DNA from: Dehalococcoidia bacterium
Lineage (GTDB): Bacteria > Chloroflexota > Dehalococcoidia > SM23-28-2 > RBG-16-64-32
Reading direction: 5' to 3'
DNA: 10,251 nt
Assembly (NCBI GenBank): GCA_030690405.1
Contig: JAUYGU010000054.1
Location: 1 to 10,251 of the forward strand
The translations under genes and the position numbers were made by a program. Under the pieces are notes generated by a model that saw nothing but the letters and a program-made list of their open reading frames with translations, made no database searches and was not told the DNA's origin. Position 1 is the first letter of the stretch. Each line of letters opens with the position of its first letter. Of this stretch, positions 1 through 6,728 are shown one piece after another.

Positions 1-1934
1 TTCACCTCGCCCACCTTTGTGCCCATCACCATGTAGTCCCGCGCCAGGTCCTTCGGCAGCCGCACGACGGCGGTCACCCACTCCCGCTGGTCGACAGACA
101 CGAGGTTGATCAACGGGATGCCGCGCGCCGTCCGCGCCGCATCGGGCAGCTCGTAAGCCTTGATCTGGAAGCAGCGGCCGCGGTCCGTGAAGAAGAGCAG
201 ATTGTCGTGCGTATCGGTGACCAGCAGGTGACGGACCGCGTCGTCCTCGCGCGTCTTCATGCCGGTGATGCCGCGGCCGCCGCGCCGCTGGGCGCGGTAG
301 GTGTCCAGAGGCAGCCGCTTCACGTAGCCGAGGGTGGAGAGGGTGACCACCACGTCCTGGTGGGCCACCATGTCCGCCTCCCCGAACTCCTCCGGCTCCT
401 GTTCCATGATCTGCGTGCGGCGGTCGTCGCCGTAGCGGCTCTTCACCTCCTCGGCGTCGTCGCGGATCAGATAGTCGATCTTGCGGGGGTTGGCGAGCAG
501 GTCCTCCAGGTAGCCGATCTGCTGGATGATCCCCGCGTACTCCTCCTGGATCTTCTCGCGCTCCAGCCGGGCCAGGCGGCGGAGCTGCATGTCCAGCACG
601 GCCTGCGCCTGGCGGTCGCTGAGCTTGAAGGGCGCCTTCATCAGGCGCGCCTTCGCCTCCTCCGCGGAGGGCGAGCTACGGATCGCCTTGATCACCTCAT
701 CCAGCTTGTCCAGCGCCTTGAGAAGCCCCTCCAGGATGTGGCAGCGGTCCTGCGCCTTCGTCAGGTCGAACTCCGACCGCCGCCGGATCACCTCCCGCCG
801 GTGGTCGATGAACGACTCCAGCATCCGCTTGAGGCTCACCGTCCGCGGCCGGCCGTCCACAAGCGCCAGCGTGTTTACGGCGAAGGTGGACTGCATAGCC
901 GTGAACTTGTAGAGGCTGCTCAGGACCTGACGCGGCTGCCCCTCGCGCTTCAGCTCGATGACGATGCGCATGCCGTGGCGGTCCGACTCGTCCCGCAGCT
1001 CGGAGATTCCGTCGATGCGCTTGCTGCGGACGAGGTCGGCGATCTTCCCGACCAGCGTCGCCTTGTTCACCTGGTACGGCAGCTCGCTCACCACGATCTG
1101 GTAGCGCCCGCCCCGCGCCATCTCCTCGATGTGGGCGCGGGCCCGGACTACCACGCGGCCCTTGCCTTCCGCGTAGCCGGCGCGGATGGCGTCCCGCCGC
1201 TCGCTGGTCGGGCCCTCGCCGTTCGTCGCCGGCAGCCGCACCGTCTCGTAGCGGAAGGCGACGCCGCCGGTGGGGAAGTCCGGCCCCTTGACGATCTCCG
1301 TAAGGTCCGCGGTGGTGGCCTCCGGGTTCTCGATGAGGCAATTGATCGCCTCGCAGATCTCGCGGAGGTTGTGCGGCGGGATGTTCGTCGCCATACCGAC
1401 GGCGATGCCGGCGGCGCCGTTCACCAGCAGGTTCGGCAGCCGCGCCGGTAGCACAAACGGCTCCTCCAGCGACGCGTCGTAGTTGGGCACGAAGTCCACT
1501 GTGTTCTTTTCGATGTCGGCAAGCAGCTCCCCGGCGATCGCCGTGAGCCTGGCCTCTGTGTAGCGGTAGGCTGCCGGCGGGTCGCCGTCCACCGAGCCGA
1601 AGTTGCCCTGGCCGTCGACAAGGGGATAACGCATGCTGAAGTCCTGGGCCAGGCGGACCAGCGCCTCGTACACGGAGCTGTCGCCGTGCGGGTGGTAGCT
1701 TTTGAGGACCTCACCGACGATACCGGCGCACTTGCGGTACCGCGTGCCTGCGACGAGGCCCATCTCCCGCATCGCGTAGAGGATTCGGCGCTGCACCGGC
1801 TTCAGCCCGTCCCGAACGTCCGGCAGGGCGCGCGAGATGATGACGGACATCGCGTAGTCCAGGTAGGAGGCGCGCATCTCCTCCTCGATCTTGATGGGAC
1901 GTACGTCGCCCGCGGATGTGGTCTCAATAACCAT
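1..1934 (-). CDS. gyrA: DNA gyrase subunit A (partial, C-terminus beyond left edge)
   Basis: This is the breakage-reunion subunit of the type IIA topoisomerase that introduces negative supercoils using ATP, acting with GyrB in the cytoplasm. About 644 codons are visible in one unbroken frame. The start is ATG at 1934, preceded by a purine-rich AAAAAGGCAGG. The N-terminal block ([19 protein letters not shown], from residue 14) is typical of GyrA. The quinolone-resistance region [14 protein letters not shown] is at about 81-94, with Ser86 and Glu90 at the positions of E. coli Ser83 and Asp87. The catalytic tyrosine is Tyr125 in AYRYTEARL. The GyrA box QRRGGRG is at residues 549-555 (bases 270-290); this motif separates gyrase A from topoisomerase IV ParC. 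It is followed by the first blades of the C-terminal DNA-wrapping beta-pinwheel, which the window edge cuts off. gyrB is not present, and the upstream neighbours are cyclase genes, so this gyrA is not in a gyrB-gyrA operon here. Confidence 0.97.
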   Translation of the reverse strand, partial: MVIETTSAGDVRPIKIEEEMRASYLDYAMSVIISRALPDVRDGLKPVQRRILYAMREMGLVAGTRYRKCAGIVGEVLKSYHPHGDSSVYEALVRLAQDFSMRYPLVDGQGNFGSVDGDPPAAYRYTEARLTAIAGELLADIEKNTVDFVPNYDASLEEPFVLPARLPNLLVNGAAGIAVGMATNIPPHNLREICEAINCLIENPEATTADLTEIVKGPDFPTGGVAFRYETVRLPATNGEGPTSERRDAIRAGYAEGKGRVVVRARAHIEEMARGGRYQIVVSELPYQVNKATLVGKIADLVRSKRIDGISELRDESDRHGMRIVIELKREGQPRQVLSSLYKFTAMQSTFAVNTLALVDGRPRTVSLKRMLESFIDHRREVIRRRSEFDLTKAQDRCHILEGLLKALDKLDEVIKAIRSSPSAEEAKARLMKAPFKLSDRQAQAVLDMQLRRLARLEREKIQEEYAGIIQQIGYLEDLLANPRKIDYLIRDDAEEVKSRYGDDRRTQIMEQEPEEFGEADMVAHQDVVVTLSTLGYVKRLPLDTYRAQRRGGRGITGMKTREDDAVRHLLVTDTHDNLLFFTDRGRCFQIKAYELPDAARTARGIPLINLVSVDQREWVTAVVRLPKDLARDYMVMGTKVGEV

Positions 1935-1953
1935 CGAGCTGCCTGCCTTTTTC

Positions 1954-1977
1954 CGTAGCTGTAAGCCCGCAGCTACG
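1954..1977 (-). promoter_or_regulatory. Stem-loop in the gyrA leader
   Basis: A perfect 8-bp inverted repeat (CGTAGCTG / CAGCTACG) encloses an 8-nt loop. In the minus-strand transcript it sits directly before the GAAAAAGGCAGG that serves as the ribosome binding site and ends about 20 nt before the gyrA ATG. It has no U-run after it, so it is not an intrinsic terminator. A role in stabilising the 5' end or exposing the ribosome binding site is an inference. Confidence 0.4.
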
Positions 1978-2013
1978 CGGATTAGCTCTGCCTACCCTGG
2001 ACTCTGTAATAGG

Positions 2014-2052
2014 AACGCCCGCAAAGATGGGGCGTTAACCAAAGCGATGATA
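2014..2052 (-). promoter_or_regulatory. Candidate gyrA promoter region with inverted repeat
   Basis: A perfect 7-bp inverted repeat, AACGCCC (2014-2020) and GGGCGTT (2030-2036), flanks a 9-nt loop. On the minus strand a TATCAT hexamer (2052-2047; 5 of 6 match to the -10 consensus) lies just upstream, which would place the transcript start near 2040 at the edge of the repeat. No good -35 is visible at 16-18 bp. The repeat could be an operator or a leader hairpin. Its location between the cyclase stop and gyrA makes it the likeliest place for the gyrA promoter. Confidence 0.25.
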
Positions 2053-2134
2053 ACCCAACGGCGCGGCAGGTTCACGACATGATGTGGGGCGAAATCGGCG
2101 GTAATGGCGAAATATCAGCCGCTAGATAGCCGCG

Positions 2135-2152
2135 ACCGGCCGCAGAGCCGGT
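2135..2152 (-). terminator. Weak hairpin after cyclase 1 stop codon
   Basis: In the minus-strand transcript, ACCGGC-TCTGCG-GCCGGT forms a 6-bp GC-rich stem with a 6-nt loop, starting 3 nt after the TAG of the hydrolase-cyclase gene. It is followed by CGCGGCTATCTAG, not a U-tract, so it is at best a weak or Rho-assisted end. It is the only hairpin seen between this gene and the gyrA promoter region. Confidence 0.3.
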
Positions 2153-2155
2153 TGG

Positions 2156-3523
2156 CTAACCCTGCCAGCCGACCCGGTACAGCCGCACCGGGTCATCGAA
2201 CCCGCGCAGGGCGACGTCCCCCTCCTCCGAGAAGAGGAAGCCCTTGCCCGCCGCCAGCTGCCGCACGACATCCGATACGAGTATCTGGCCCGGCTCCGCC
2301 CGGGTGGCGATCCGCGCCGCCATCTGCACGGCCGTGCCGAACAGGTCCTCCTCCTCCGCCACGGGCTCGCCCGCGTTCAAGCCGATCCGAACGCGTACGG
2401 GCGAGTCAGGGTGCGCCTCCAAGTCCTCCGCGCACGCCTTCTGGATCGCCATCGCGCACTCGATCGCGCCAGACGCCGACGAGAACGCGGCCATGATCCC
2501 GTCCCCCGTGTGCTTTATCTCGAACCCCTCGTGCGCCGCGAGCGCCTCCCTCACGATGGTGTTGTGCGTCCGCACCAGCTCCTGCGCCGCGGCGTCGCCC
2601 AGGCGCTGGGTGAGGCCGGTGGAGCCCTCCATATCCGTAAACAGGATGATCTGCAGGCCGGGAGCGACCCGCATCGGCGAAGCGCGTTCCTCGTCGTGGT
2701 GGTCCTTCGAGGACAGGAAGTCGTTGATGGCGTCCAAAATGGAGTCCACGTCGCCCAGGAACGGCAGGTGAACGTTGCCGGGCAGCGGTACGAAGTGGGC
2801 GTGCGGCATCAGCGACGCGAGCTCACGGCCGCAGGCGGCGGGGAACGCCTCGTCGTCACGGCGGTGCATGACCAGCGTGGGCATCGTCAGCTTCGGCAGG
2901 TACTCCCTGACATCCACCCCGAACAGCGCCTCCTCCAGCATCGCCGCCGCAACCTCGGCCGATGCCGCCTCCCGATGGTAGCGGACCATCCCGTCCGTTA
3001 TCTCCCTGTCCGCGTCCGGATGCTCGAACTCCACGATCGCCCGCGAACCGATCCGCCAGTCCGCACGGACCAGATCAACAAGTGCCCTCCCCAGGGCCTC
3101 GCGATCGGTGTGCTCCTGGTGGGCGAACGTGCCGTAGAGGATGAGGTGGCTCACCTTCTCCGGGTGCTCCGCCGCGTAGATGATAGCCGGCGGCCCGTTC
3201 ATAGACCAGGCGAAGATCGCCACGCGGTCCAACCCCAGGTGGTCCACCACCGCCTCGATGTCGCGAACGCGGGCGGGCACCGAGATGTCCTTCACGTTTC
3301 GGTCAGACAGGCCGGAGCCCCGCATGTCAAAGCGGATCAGCCGCCTCTGGCCGCCGTCCGACAGACCCTCGACGAACGCCGCGCCATAAGGGGTCTCCAT
3401 GTCCAGCTCCAGGTGTGACATCCAGCCGGAGATGGCCAGCAGCGGCATCCCTCGACCTATCGTGCAGTAGGCGATGCTTACGCCGTCCGAGGTGTGCGCG
3501 AAGTGGATGCTTTGCTTCTCCAC
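2156..3523 (-). CDS. Alpha/beta-hydrolase + class III adenylate cyclase fusion, paralogue 1
   Basis: This is a predicted cAMP-forming cyclase with an N-terminal alpha/beta-hydrolase domain, 455 residues, close to the roughly 460 of mycobacterial Rv1900c, which has the same architecture. Numbering is from GTG 3523. The hydrolase domain spans about 5-270 and has an intact candidate triad: Ser107 in the elbow AWSMNG, Asp224 in HRRDDEAFP and His252 in GNVHLPF. The cyclase domain spans about 290-452, with metal-binding Asp297 (FTDMEGST) and Asp341 (KHTGDG), substrate-selecting Lys337 and Asp393, and transition-state Arg404 (VQMAAR). The usual Asn before it is Gln400. No signal peptide or membrane segment is visible, so it is cytoplasmic. 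I chose GTG 3523 because it has AAGG 8 nt upstream and aligns with the start of paralogue 2. An in-frame TTG at 3559 would add 12 residues. The gene follows paralogue 2 after a 92-bp gap. Substrate and signal are unknown. Confidence 0.9.
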   Translation of the reverse strand: MEKQSIHFAHTSDGVSIAYCTIGRGMPLLAISGWMSHLELDMETPYGAAFVEGLSDGGQRRLIRFDMRGSGLSDRNVKDISVPARVRDIEAVVDHLGLDRVAIFAWSMNGPPAIIYAAEHPEKVSHLILYGTFAHQEHTDREALGRALVDLVRADWRIGSRAIVEFEHPDADREITDGMVRYHREAASAEVAAAMLEEALFGVDVREYLPKLTMPTLVMHRRDDEAFPAACGRELASLMPHAHFVPLPGNVHLPFLGDVDSILDAINDFLSSKDHHDEERASPMRVAPGLQIILFTDMEGSTGLTQRLGDAAAQELVRTHNTIVREALAAHEGFEIKHTGDGIMAAFSSASGAIECAMAIQKACAEDLEAHPDSPVRVRIGLNAGEPVAEEEDLFGTAVQMAARIATRAEPGQILVSDVVRQLAAGKGFLFSEEGDVALRGFDDPVRLYRVGWQG

Positions 3524-3559
3524 AGGACCCGCCTTAAGCTCAGGGAGCGACCTCTCCAA

Positions 3560-3568
3560 AGCATATCA
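3560..3568 (-). promoter_or_regulatory. Candidate extended -10 for cyclase 1
   Basis: The minus strand reads TGA-TATGCT, an extended -10 pattern (TGn then a hexamer matching 4 of 6). A start about 7 nt downstream (near 3553) would give a leader of about 30 nt to the GTG at 3523 and would exclude the TTG at 3559. No convincing -35 is present. The match is weak. Confidence 0.25.
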
Positions 3569-3615
3569 CGGCAGGTAGCGCCGAGAAAGCGAAGGACCGG
3601 TCTGCGCGCGCCTCC

Positions 3616-4962
3616 CTAGCCCTCCATCACCTCGTACAGGCGGACCGGGTCTTCGAACCCCCGCAAGGCGGCATCCCCGCGGTCCGAAAAGAGGAACCCC
3701 TTGCCCGCCGCAAGCTCCCGCACAACGTTCGAGACCAGGACCCGGCCCGGATCGGCGTGAGCCGCTATGCGGGCCGCCAGCTGGACGGCGGTGCCAAACA
3801 GGTCGCCCTCCTCCGCCACGGGCTCGCCGGCGTTCAGTCCGATGCGCACGTGGATGGGCGCCTCCGGATGGGCCTCGTTGTGGGCCGCAAAGCCCTTCTG
3901 CATCGCCAGCGCTGAGGAGATAGCGCGAGAGGCGGAGGCGAACGAGGCCATGATGCCGTCCCCCGTGTGTTTGATCTCGGAGCCGCCGTGCGCCCCCAGG
4001 GCCCCGCGGGCGATCTCGTTGTGGGCGCGAAGCATCTCCTGCGCCCGAGCGTCGCCACGGCGCTGCGTGAGGGCGGTGGAGCCCTCAATGTCCGTAAAGA
4101 GAATCGTCACCGGCGCCTGGCCCCGGTCCCGAGCGGCGCGGCCTGGCTCCAGCTCCACTCCAAGGAAGTCGCCGATCGCTCGTAGCACAGCCCCAACGTC
4201 CCCCGTGAACCACAGCGGTGACGCTCCCTCCAGGAGAACTAGGCGGGCATCCTTAATCTGGGTAGCGAGACCAGCGGCAACCTTCACGCCGGGATTAGCG
4301 ATCTGGCGAGGCTGCAGCACGAGCGTTGGACAGCTCACCCGCGATAGGAAGCTCGTAACGTCAGAATCATAGACCGTGCCAATCGCGTCACGCAGAACCT
4401 CGGGCGTTACGCATTCACGAAAGAACGCGGCGAACTGACGCGCTTCCTCACCTGCGGCCCATCCAAGCAGAACCCGTGCCACCGTTTCGGTATAGATCTC
4501 CCAGTCTTTGTCCAGCAGCGCTCGTAACGTCTCAGTTTGGGGTGTCCCTGAGACGTCTGATCGTCGCGCCCAAGCACACCACAGGATGAGGTGCGAAACC
4601 CGCTCCGGATGCGAGGCCGCGTAGGCGATGGCCGTCATCCCTACGTCACCGGAGGCAAACAGCGCGAATCTGTCCAGTCCTAGTTCGTCTGCTACCGCCT
4701 CCAGGTCGAGTATCTGGGCGTCGAGCGAAAAGTCGGTTACGTCGCGAGCCGAGAGGCCGGCTCCTCTGGCGTCGTACCTGACGAGCTGCATCTTGCCTGC
4801 CAGGCTTTCGAACCAGCGTCGGTAGTCTGGGATCTGCCACTCCAGGTGAACGTGGGTGAGGGGGAACGCCGGCATTTGAACGAGAGGCGTCCCCTCGCCA
4901 AGCGTCCAGTAGGCGATGCTCAACCTGTCGGTTGTGGTGGCATACTCAATGCGCGGTTCCAC
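3616..4962 (-). CDS. Alpha/beta-hydrolase-like + class III adenylate cyclase fusion, paralogue 2 (hydrolase triad lost)
   Basis: This 448-residue tandem paralogue of the gene at 2156-3523 has the same two-domain order. The cyclase domain (about 285-446) is complete: Asp291 (FTDIEGST), Asp335 and Lys331 (EIKHTGDG), Asp387 (DLFG) and Arg398 (VQLAAR), with Gln394 in place of the usual transition-state Asn. It is about 73% identical to paralogue 1 by hand, without gaps. The N-terminal hydrolase fold (about 5-268) is much less similar and its triad appears lost: the nucleophile position is Gly105 in FASGDVG, the Asp position lies in PRQIANP, and the His position is Pro249 in GASPLWF. The domain therefore probably binds a ligand or partner and does not hydrolyse. 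The start is GTG 4962: an in-frame TAG lies 15 nt upstream and the start aligns with paralogue 1. There is no Shine-Dalgarno at normal spacing. GC content is lower in the hydrolase half (57-60% in sampled lines) than in the cyclase half. Confidence 0.9.
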   Translation of the reverse strand: MEPRIEYATTTDRLSIAYWTLGEGTPLVQMPAFPLTHVHLEWQIPDYRRWFESLAGKMQLVRYDARGAGLSARDVTDFSLDAQILDLEAVADELGLDRFALFASGDVGMTAIAYAASHPERVSHLILWCAWARRSDVSGTPQTETLRALLDKDWEIYTETVARVLLGWAAGEEARQFAAFFRECVTPEVLRDAIGTVYDSDVTSFLSRVSCPTLVLQPRQIANPGVKVAAGLATQIKDARLVLLEGASPLWFTGDVGAVLRAIGDFLGVELEPGRAARDRGQAPVTILFTDIEGSTALTQRRGDARAQEMLRAHNEIARGALGAHGGSEIKHTGDGIMASFASASRAISSALAMQKGFAAHNEAHPEAPIHVRIGLNAGEPVAEEGDLFGTAVQLAARIAAHADPGRVLVSNVVRELAAGKGFLFSDRGDAALRGFEDPVRLYEVMEG

Positions 4963-4971
4963 GGCGGAACT

Positions 4972-4977
4972 ATTCTA
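4972..4977 (-). promoter_or_regulatory. -10 box of cyclase 2, possibly leaderless
   Basis: The minus strand carries TAGAAT (5 of 6 to consensus) with its last base 10 nt before the GTG start codon. Transcription about 7 nt downstream would begin around 4965, leaving a leader of only about 3 nt. The nearest purine-rich GGGAGG lies about 22 nt before the GTG, too far to act as a ribosome binding site. A leaderless mRNA is the simplest reading. No clear -35 is seen. Confidence 0.4.
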
Positions 4978-5114
4978 CGCCATCCTCCCAGCCCCTGCAT
5001 GACGCGGCTGAGGGCCACGGAACGGATGGAACAGGAGGAGGAGCGAGGCCGAGCGCTGCGGGCAGGTTGGCAGCGAGCCAGTCCCCGCGTTGGCCTTCCC
5101 GGTGCAGTAGAGCC

Positions 5115-5612
5115 CTAGTGGCCGACCTTCACCTTGATGCTGACGAGGAACTGGAACCACCCCGAAGCCCCCACGTTCTTCTGTGGCGAGCGGAAGATCA
5201 CCTGGCCGGGAACGCTGGTGTCCATCGCTTCAGAGTTGCCACCGTGCAACTCCCAAAAGAATTGCAGGGGCTGTCCATTCGTAATAGCTGCGTCGAGCGC
5301 CGCCGCGAGGTTGCTCTTGTGGCCAGGAGGCCAGTCTTGGATGTGAGCTATCTCGTCGTCACTCAGCGCGTGGGTCACAAGGCCGCTTGATTGCGGAGCG
5401 CCCTTCAGCTCATCTATCGCCCAGGACGGCAGCGAGTCGCCGGGGTTACTGCCAAGAACGTTGGGCGTCGTCAGGTCGGCCCGACGGGGATGGTTCTTGA
5501 GTGCGGCCAGGGCTTGTTGGCTTCCGAAGAGATCATCGAGCGCTCTGGTAATGTTCGTCTTTCTGGTCCTAAGGGCATCGATTAGCTCTTGGATGCTGCT
5601 CGCGACCGGCAT
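5115..5612 (-). CDS. Hypothetical protein, 165 residues, unrecognised family
   Basis: I do not recognise the family. The ATG at 5612 has an excellent ribosome binding site, AAGGGGGG, 8 nt upstream, which supports a real gene. The protein is soluble-looking, with no signal peptide, no membrane helix and no cysteine. Residues 6-45 (SIQELIDALRTRKTNITRAL and onward) look helical. The middle is Pro/Asn/Gly-rich. The last 60 residues look beta-rich, with aromatic and hydrophobic alternation (QPLQFFWELHGG; GWFQFLVSIKVKVGH at the very end). GC content is about 52-58% in sampled lines against about 68% in neighbours, and it uses AGA, AGG, ATA and CTA codons that the neighbours largely avoid, so recent acquisition is plausible. 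It is 152 bp upstream of cyclase 2 and same-stranded, but cyclase 2 seems to have its own promoter. A C-terminal beta domain that assembles or binds is only a guess. Confidence 0.75.
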   Translation of the reverse strand: MPVASSIQELIDALRTRKTNITRALDDLFGSQQALAALKNHPRRADLTTPNVLGSNPGDSLPSWAIDELKGAPQSSGLVTHALSDDEIAHIQDWPPGHKSNLAAALDAAITNGQPLQFFWELHGGNSEAMDTSVPGQVIFRSPQKNVGASGWFQFLVSIKVKVGH

Positions 5613-5704
5613 GGGATCTGCCCCCCTTCTGATTCTGGCTTGGTCAGGCGTCGAGCCACACCAGCAGGTAGAAACGAACGGCCGAGACAGATCGCCGCTG
5701 GCAT
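5582..5704 (-). CDS. Possible 40-codon leader ORF overlapping the hypothetical gene
   Basis: In the transcript from the 5734-5742 promoter, an ATG at 5704 follows AAGGAAGG with a 6-nt spacer. It opens a 40-residue frame (MPAAICLGRSFLPAGVARRL at the start) that ends at TAA 5584-5582. The frame runs across the ribosome binding site and the first ten codons of the 165-residue gene, in another register. A translated leader could control access to the downstream start or couple translation. The peptide resembles no known family, so it may also be chance. Confidence 0.3.
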   Translation of the reverse strand: MPAAICLGRSFLPAGVARRLTKPESEGGQIPCRSRAASKS

Positions 5705-5733
5705 GGGTCCCTTCCTTACGAAATCCGGGCGCT

Positions 5734-5742
5734 ATTATAACA
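5734..5742 (-). promoter_or_regulatory. Extended -10 promoter of the hypothetical gene
   Basis: The minus strand reads TGT-TATAAT, a perfect -10 hexamer with the TGn extension. The position 17 bp upstream has no -35-like hexamer, as expected for extended -10 promoters. The predicted start is near 5727, about 115 nt before the ATG at 5612. It is the best sigma-70-type promoter in the window. Confidence 0.65.
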
Positions 5743-5770
5743 CCACCTCCTCGAGCGGTTGTTGTGCGGA

Positions 5771-5805
5771 TCGTAGTCGTCTTGATGGACTGCGATGGAC
5801 TACGA
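5771..5805. repeat. Inverted repeat upstream of the extended -10 promoter
   Basis: TCGTAGTC (5771-5778) and GACTACGA (5798-5805) are perfect 8-bp inverted arms 19 nt apart. The interval and right arm also contain a near-tandem 10-mer, GATGGACTGC then GATGGACTAC. The arms span about -44 to -78 relative to the predicted start, the usual zone for an activator site. Operator function is an inference. Confidence 0.35.
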
Positions 5806-6037
5806 ACGAGGTCGAACGGGCGAGGCGTTCATCGCCAGGGCGCGAGTGCATTCATCACCTGGACCGATCGGGTCGCGGCCAGCCATACGGACCTCGCCAC
5901 CGAGCTCCTTCTGAAGAACCTTTTGCTGCAAGAGGGTCAGCCAGCGGTCGCGGTCGCGTTGACGGCGGCCGAAGTCGGCCCGGCGCCATGACCATCCTGC
6001 TGCGAACCCCTTACGGCCGGCCCTAGACCCGCCGCCC

Positions 6038-6074
6038 GTTTGTCGCCGCCTAGCCACGGCAGGCAGCGACAAAC
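6038..6074. repeat. Stem-loop spanning the stop codon of the C26 hydrolase gene
   Basis: GTTTGTCGC (6038-6046) and GCGACAAAC (6066-6074) pair perfectly. After one mismatch, GCCT (6048-6051) pairs with AGGC (6061-6064), giving a 13-bp imperfect stem with a 9-nt loop. The TAG stop (6052-6050) falls inside it. There is no U-tract, so it may act as a 3'-end stabiliser or a weak terminator. Confidence 0.4.
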
Positions 6075-6718
6075 GCCGCGAACAGCGCGTCCGCCGCCGG
6101 GTGCATCTCCGGCCGCTCCGGGTGCCACTGCACACCGACGACCCAGCGGTGCCCCCGGCTCTCCACCGCCTCCACCAATCCGTCCGGCGAATACGCCAGC
6201 GGCGCCAGGGAGGGAGCCAGCCGGTCCGGCGTCACCGCCTGGTGGTGGCGGGAGTTGACCCTGAGATCGCGGCGGCTGCCGTACACCCCGCCCAGCCGGC
6301 CGCCGCCGTCCACCAGCGACACCGCGTGCCAGCGCGACTCCCCCGCGTCGTCGGCGCGGTGGCCGTCGCCCTCTATGTGCTGAACCAGCTTGCCGCCCAT
6401 CGCCACGTTGAGGAACTGGTGACCGCGGCAGACCGCCAGCACGGGCAGGTCGCGCTCCAGCGCCTGTTGGAGCAACCGCATCTCGTGGGTGTCGCGGGGT
6501 TTGTTGGAGCGCTCCGTCTGGGGGCCGCGAGGCTCCCCGTACAGGCGCGGGTCAACGTCCACACCGCCGGTCAGCACCAGACCGGCAGCGTCCGCGGGCA
6601 GCTCCGGTCCGTCCACCACCAGCGGTTCGCCCCCCACCTTGCGGAGCGACTCGTAGTAGTGCTGCGTTCGCTCGAACGTGGGCGCCCGCCAGTGGGGCAC
6701 GGCGACGCGGGGGATCAT
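6050..6718 (-). CDS. Gamma-glutamyl-GABA hydrolase-like protein (peptidase C26, class I glutamine-amidotransferase fold)
   Basis: This is a 222-residue cytoplasmic hydrolase of the PuuD/peptidase C26 family, whose members cleave gamma-glutamyl amide bonds, for example in gamma-glutamyl-GABA during putrescine breakdown. Numbered from ATG 6718, the nucleophile is Cys97 in LAVCRGHQFLNVAMGG and the His/Glu pair is His199 and Glu201 in GVQWHPE. Other family signatures are LTGGVDVDPRLYGE (about 49-62) and VNSRHHQAV (about 154-162). Length is slightly below the usual 240-255 because the N-terminus is short. The ATG at 6718 starts at the conserved IPRVAVPHW strand; an in-frame TTG at 6757 would add 13 residues, but it coincides with a -35-like TTGACC. 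No polyamine genes are nearby, so the substrate is unproven and I give no gene symbol. Confidence 0.9.
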   Translation of the reverse strand: MIPRVAVPHWRAPTFERTQHYYESLRKVGGEPLVVDGPELPADAAGLVLTGGVDVDPRLYGEPRGPQTERSNKPRDTHEMRLLQQALERDLPVLAVCRGHQFLNVAMGGKLVQHIEGDGHRADDAGESRWHAVSLVDGGGRLGGVYGSRRDLRVNSRHHQAVTPDRLAPSLAPLAYSPDGLVEAVESRGHRWVVGVQWHPERPEMHPAADALFAAFVAACRG

Positions 6719-6728
6719 CTCAGATAGG

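Larger units (their letters stand above)
5613..6049. other. 437-bp stretch with no recognisable gene
   Basis: This region lies between the hydrolase stop codon and the 165-residue gene. The right part (about 5810-6035) has open frames on both strands, but none has a good ribosome binding site, a recognisable motif or similarity I can name, and I see no tRNA or other RNA fold. The left part holds the elements listed separately: inverted repeat 5771-5805, extended -10 box 5734-5742 and leader ORF 5582-5704. A short GGCCG-AAGT-CGGCC hairpin lies near 5968 and lacks a U-run. Confidence 0.6.

Noticed and set aside
207..1451. Long plus-strand ORF of 414 codons opposite gyrA
   Set aside because: It is antisense to unmistakable gyrA coding sequence, is low-complexity (Leu/Arg/Val/Asp-rich) and arises from GC-rich codon periodicity.
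2411..3418. Plus-strand ORF of 335 codons opposite cyclase 1
   Set aside because: It is a mirror frame of a real two-domain protein; the composition is His/Arg/Val-rich with no motif.
3524..3559. TTG start at 3559 for cyclase 1
   Set aside because: GTG 3523 has a Shine-Dalgarno and aligns with the paralogue's start; the TTG would lie upstream of the predicted transcript start.
5806..6035. Open frames on both strands as a possible unknown gene
   Set aside because: No frame has a ribosome binding site, a motif, or a composition clearly better than its antisense; treated as intergenic.
6101..6727. Plus-strand ORF of 208 codons opposite the C26 hydrolase
   Set aside because: The minus strand encodes a complete catalytic triad and family signatures here; the plus frame shows none.
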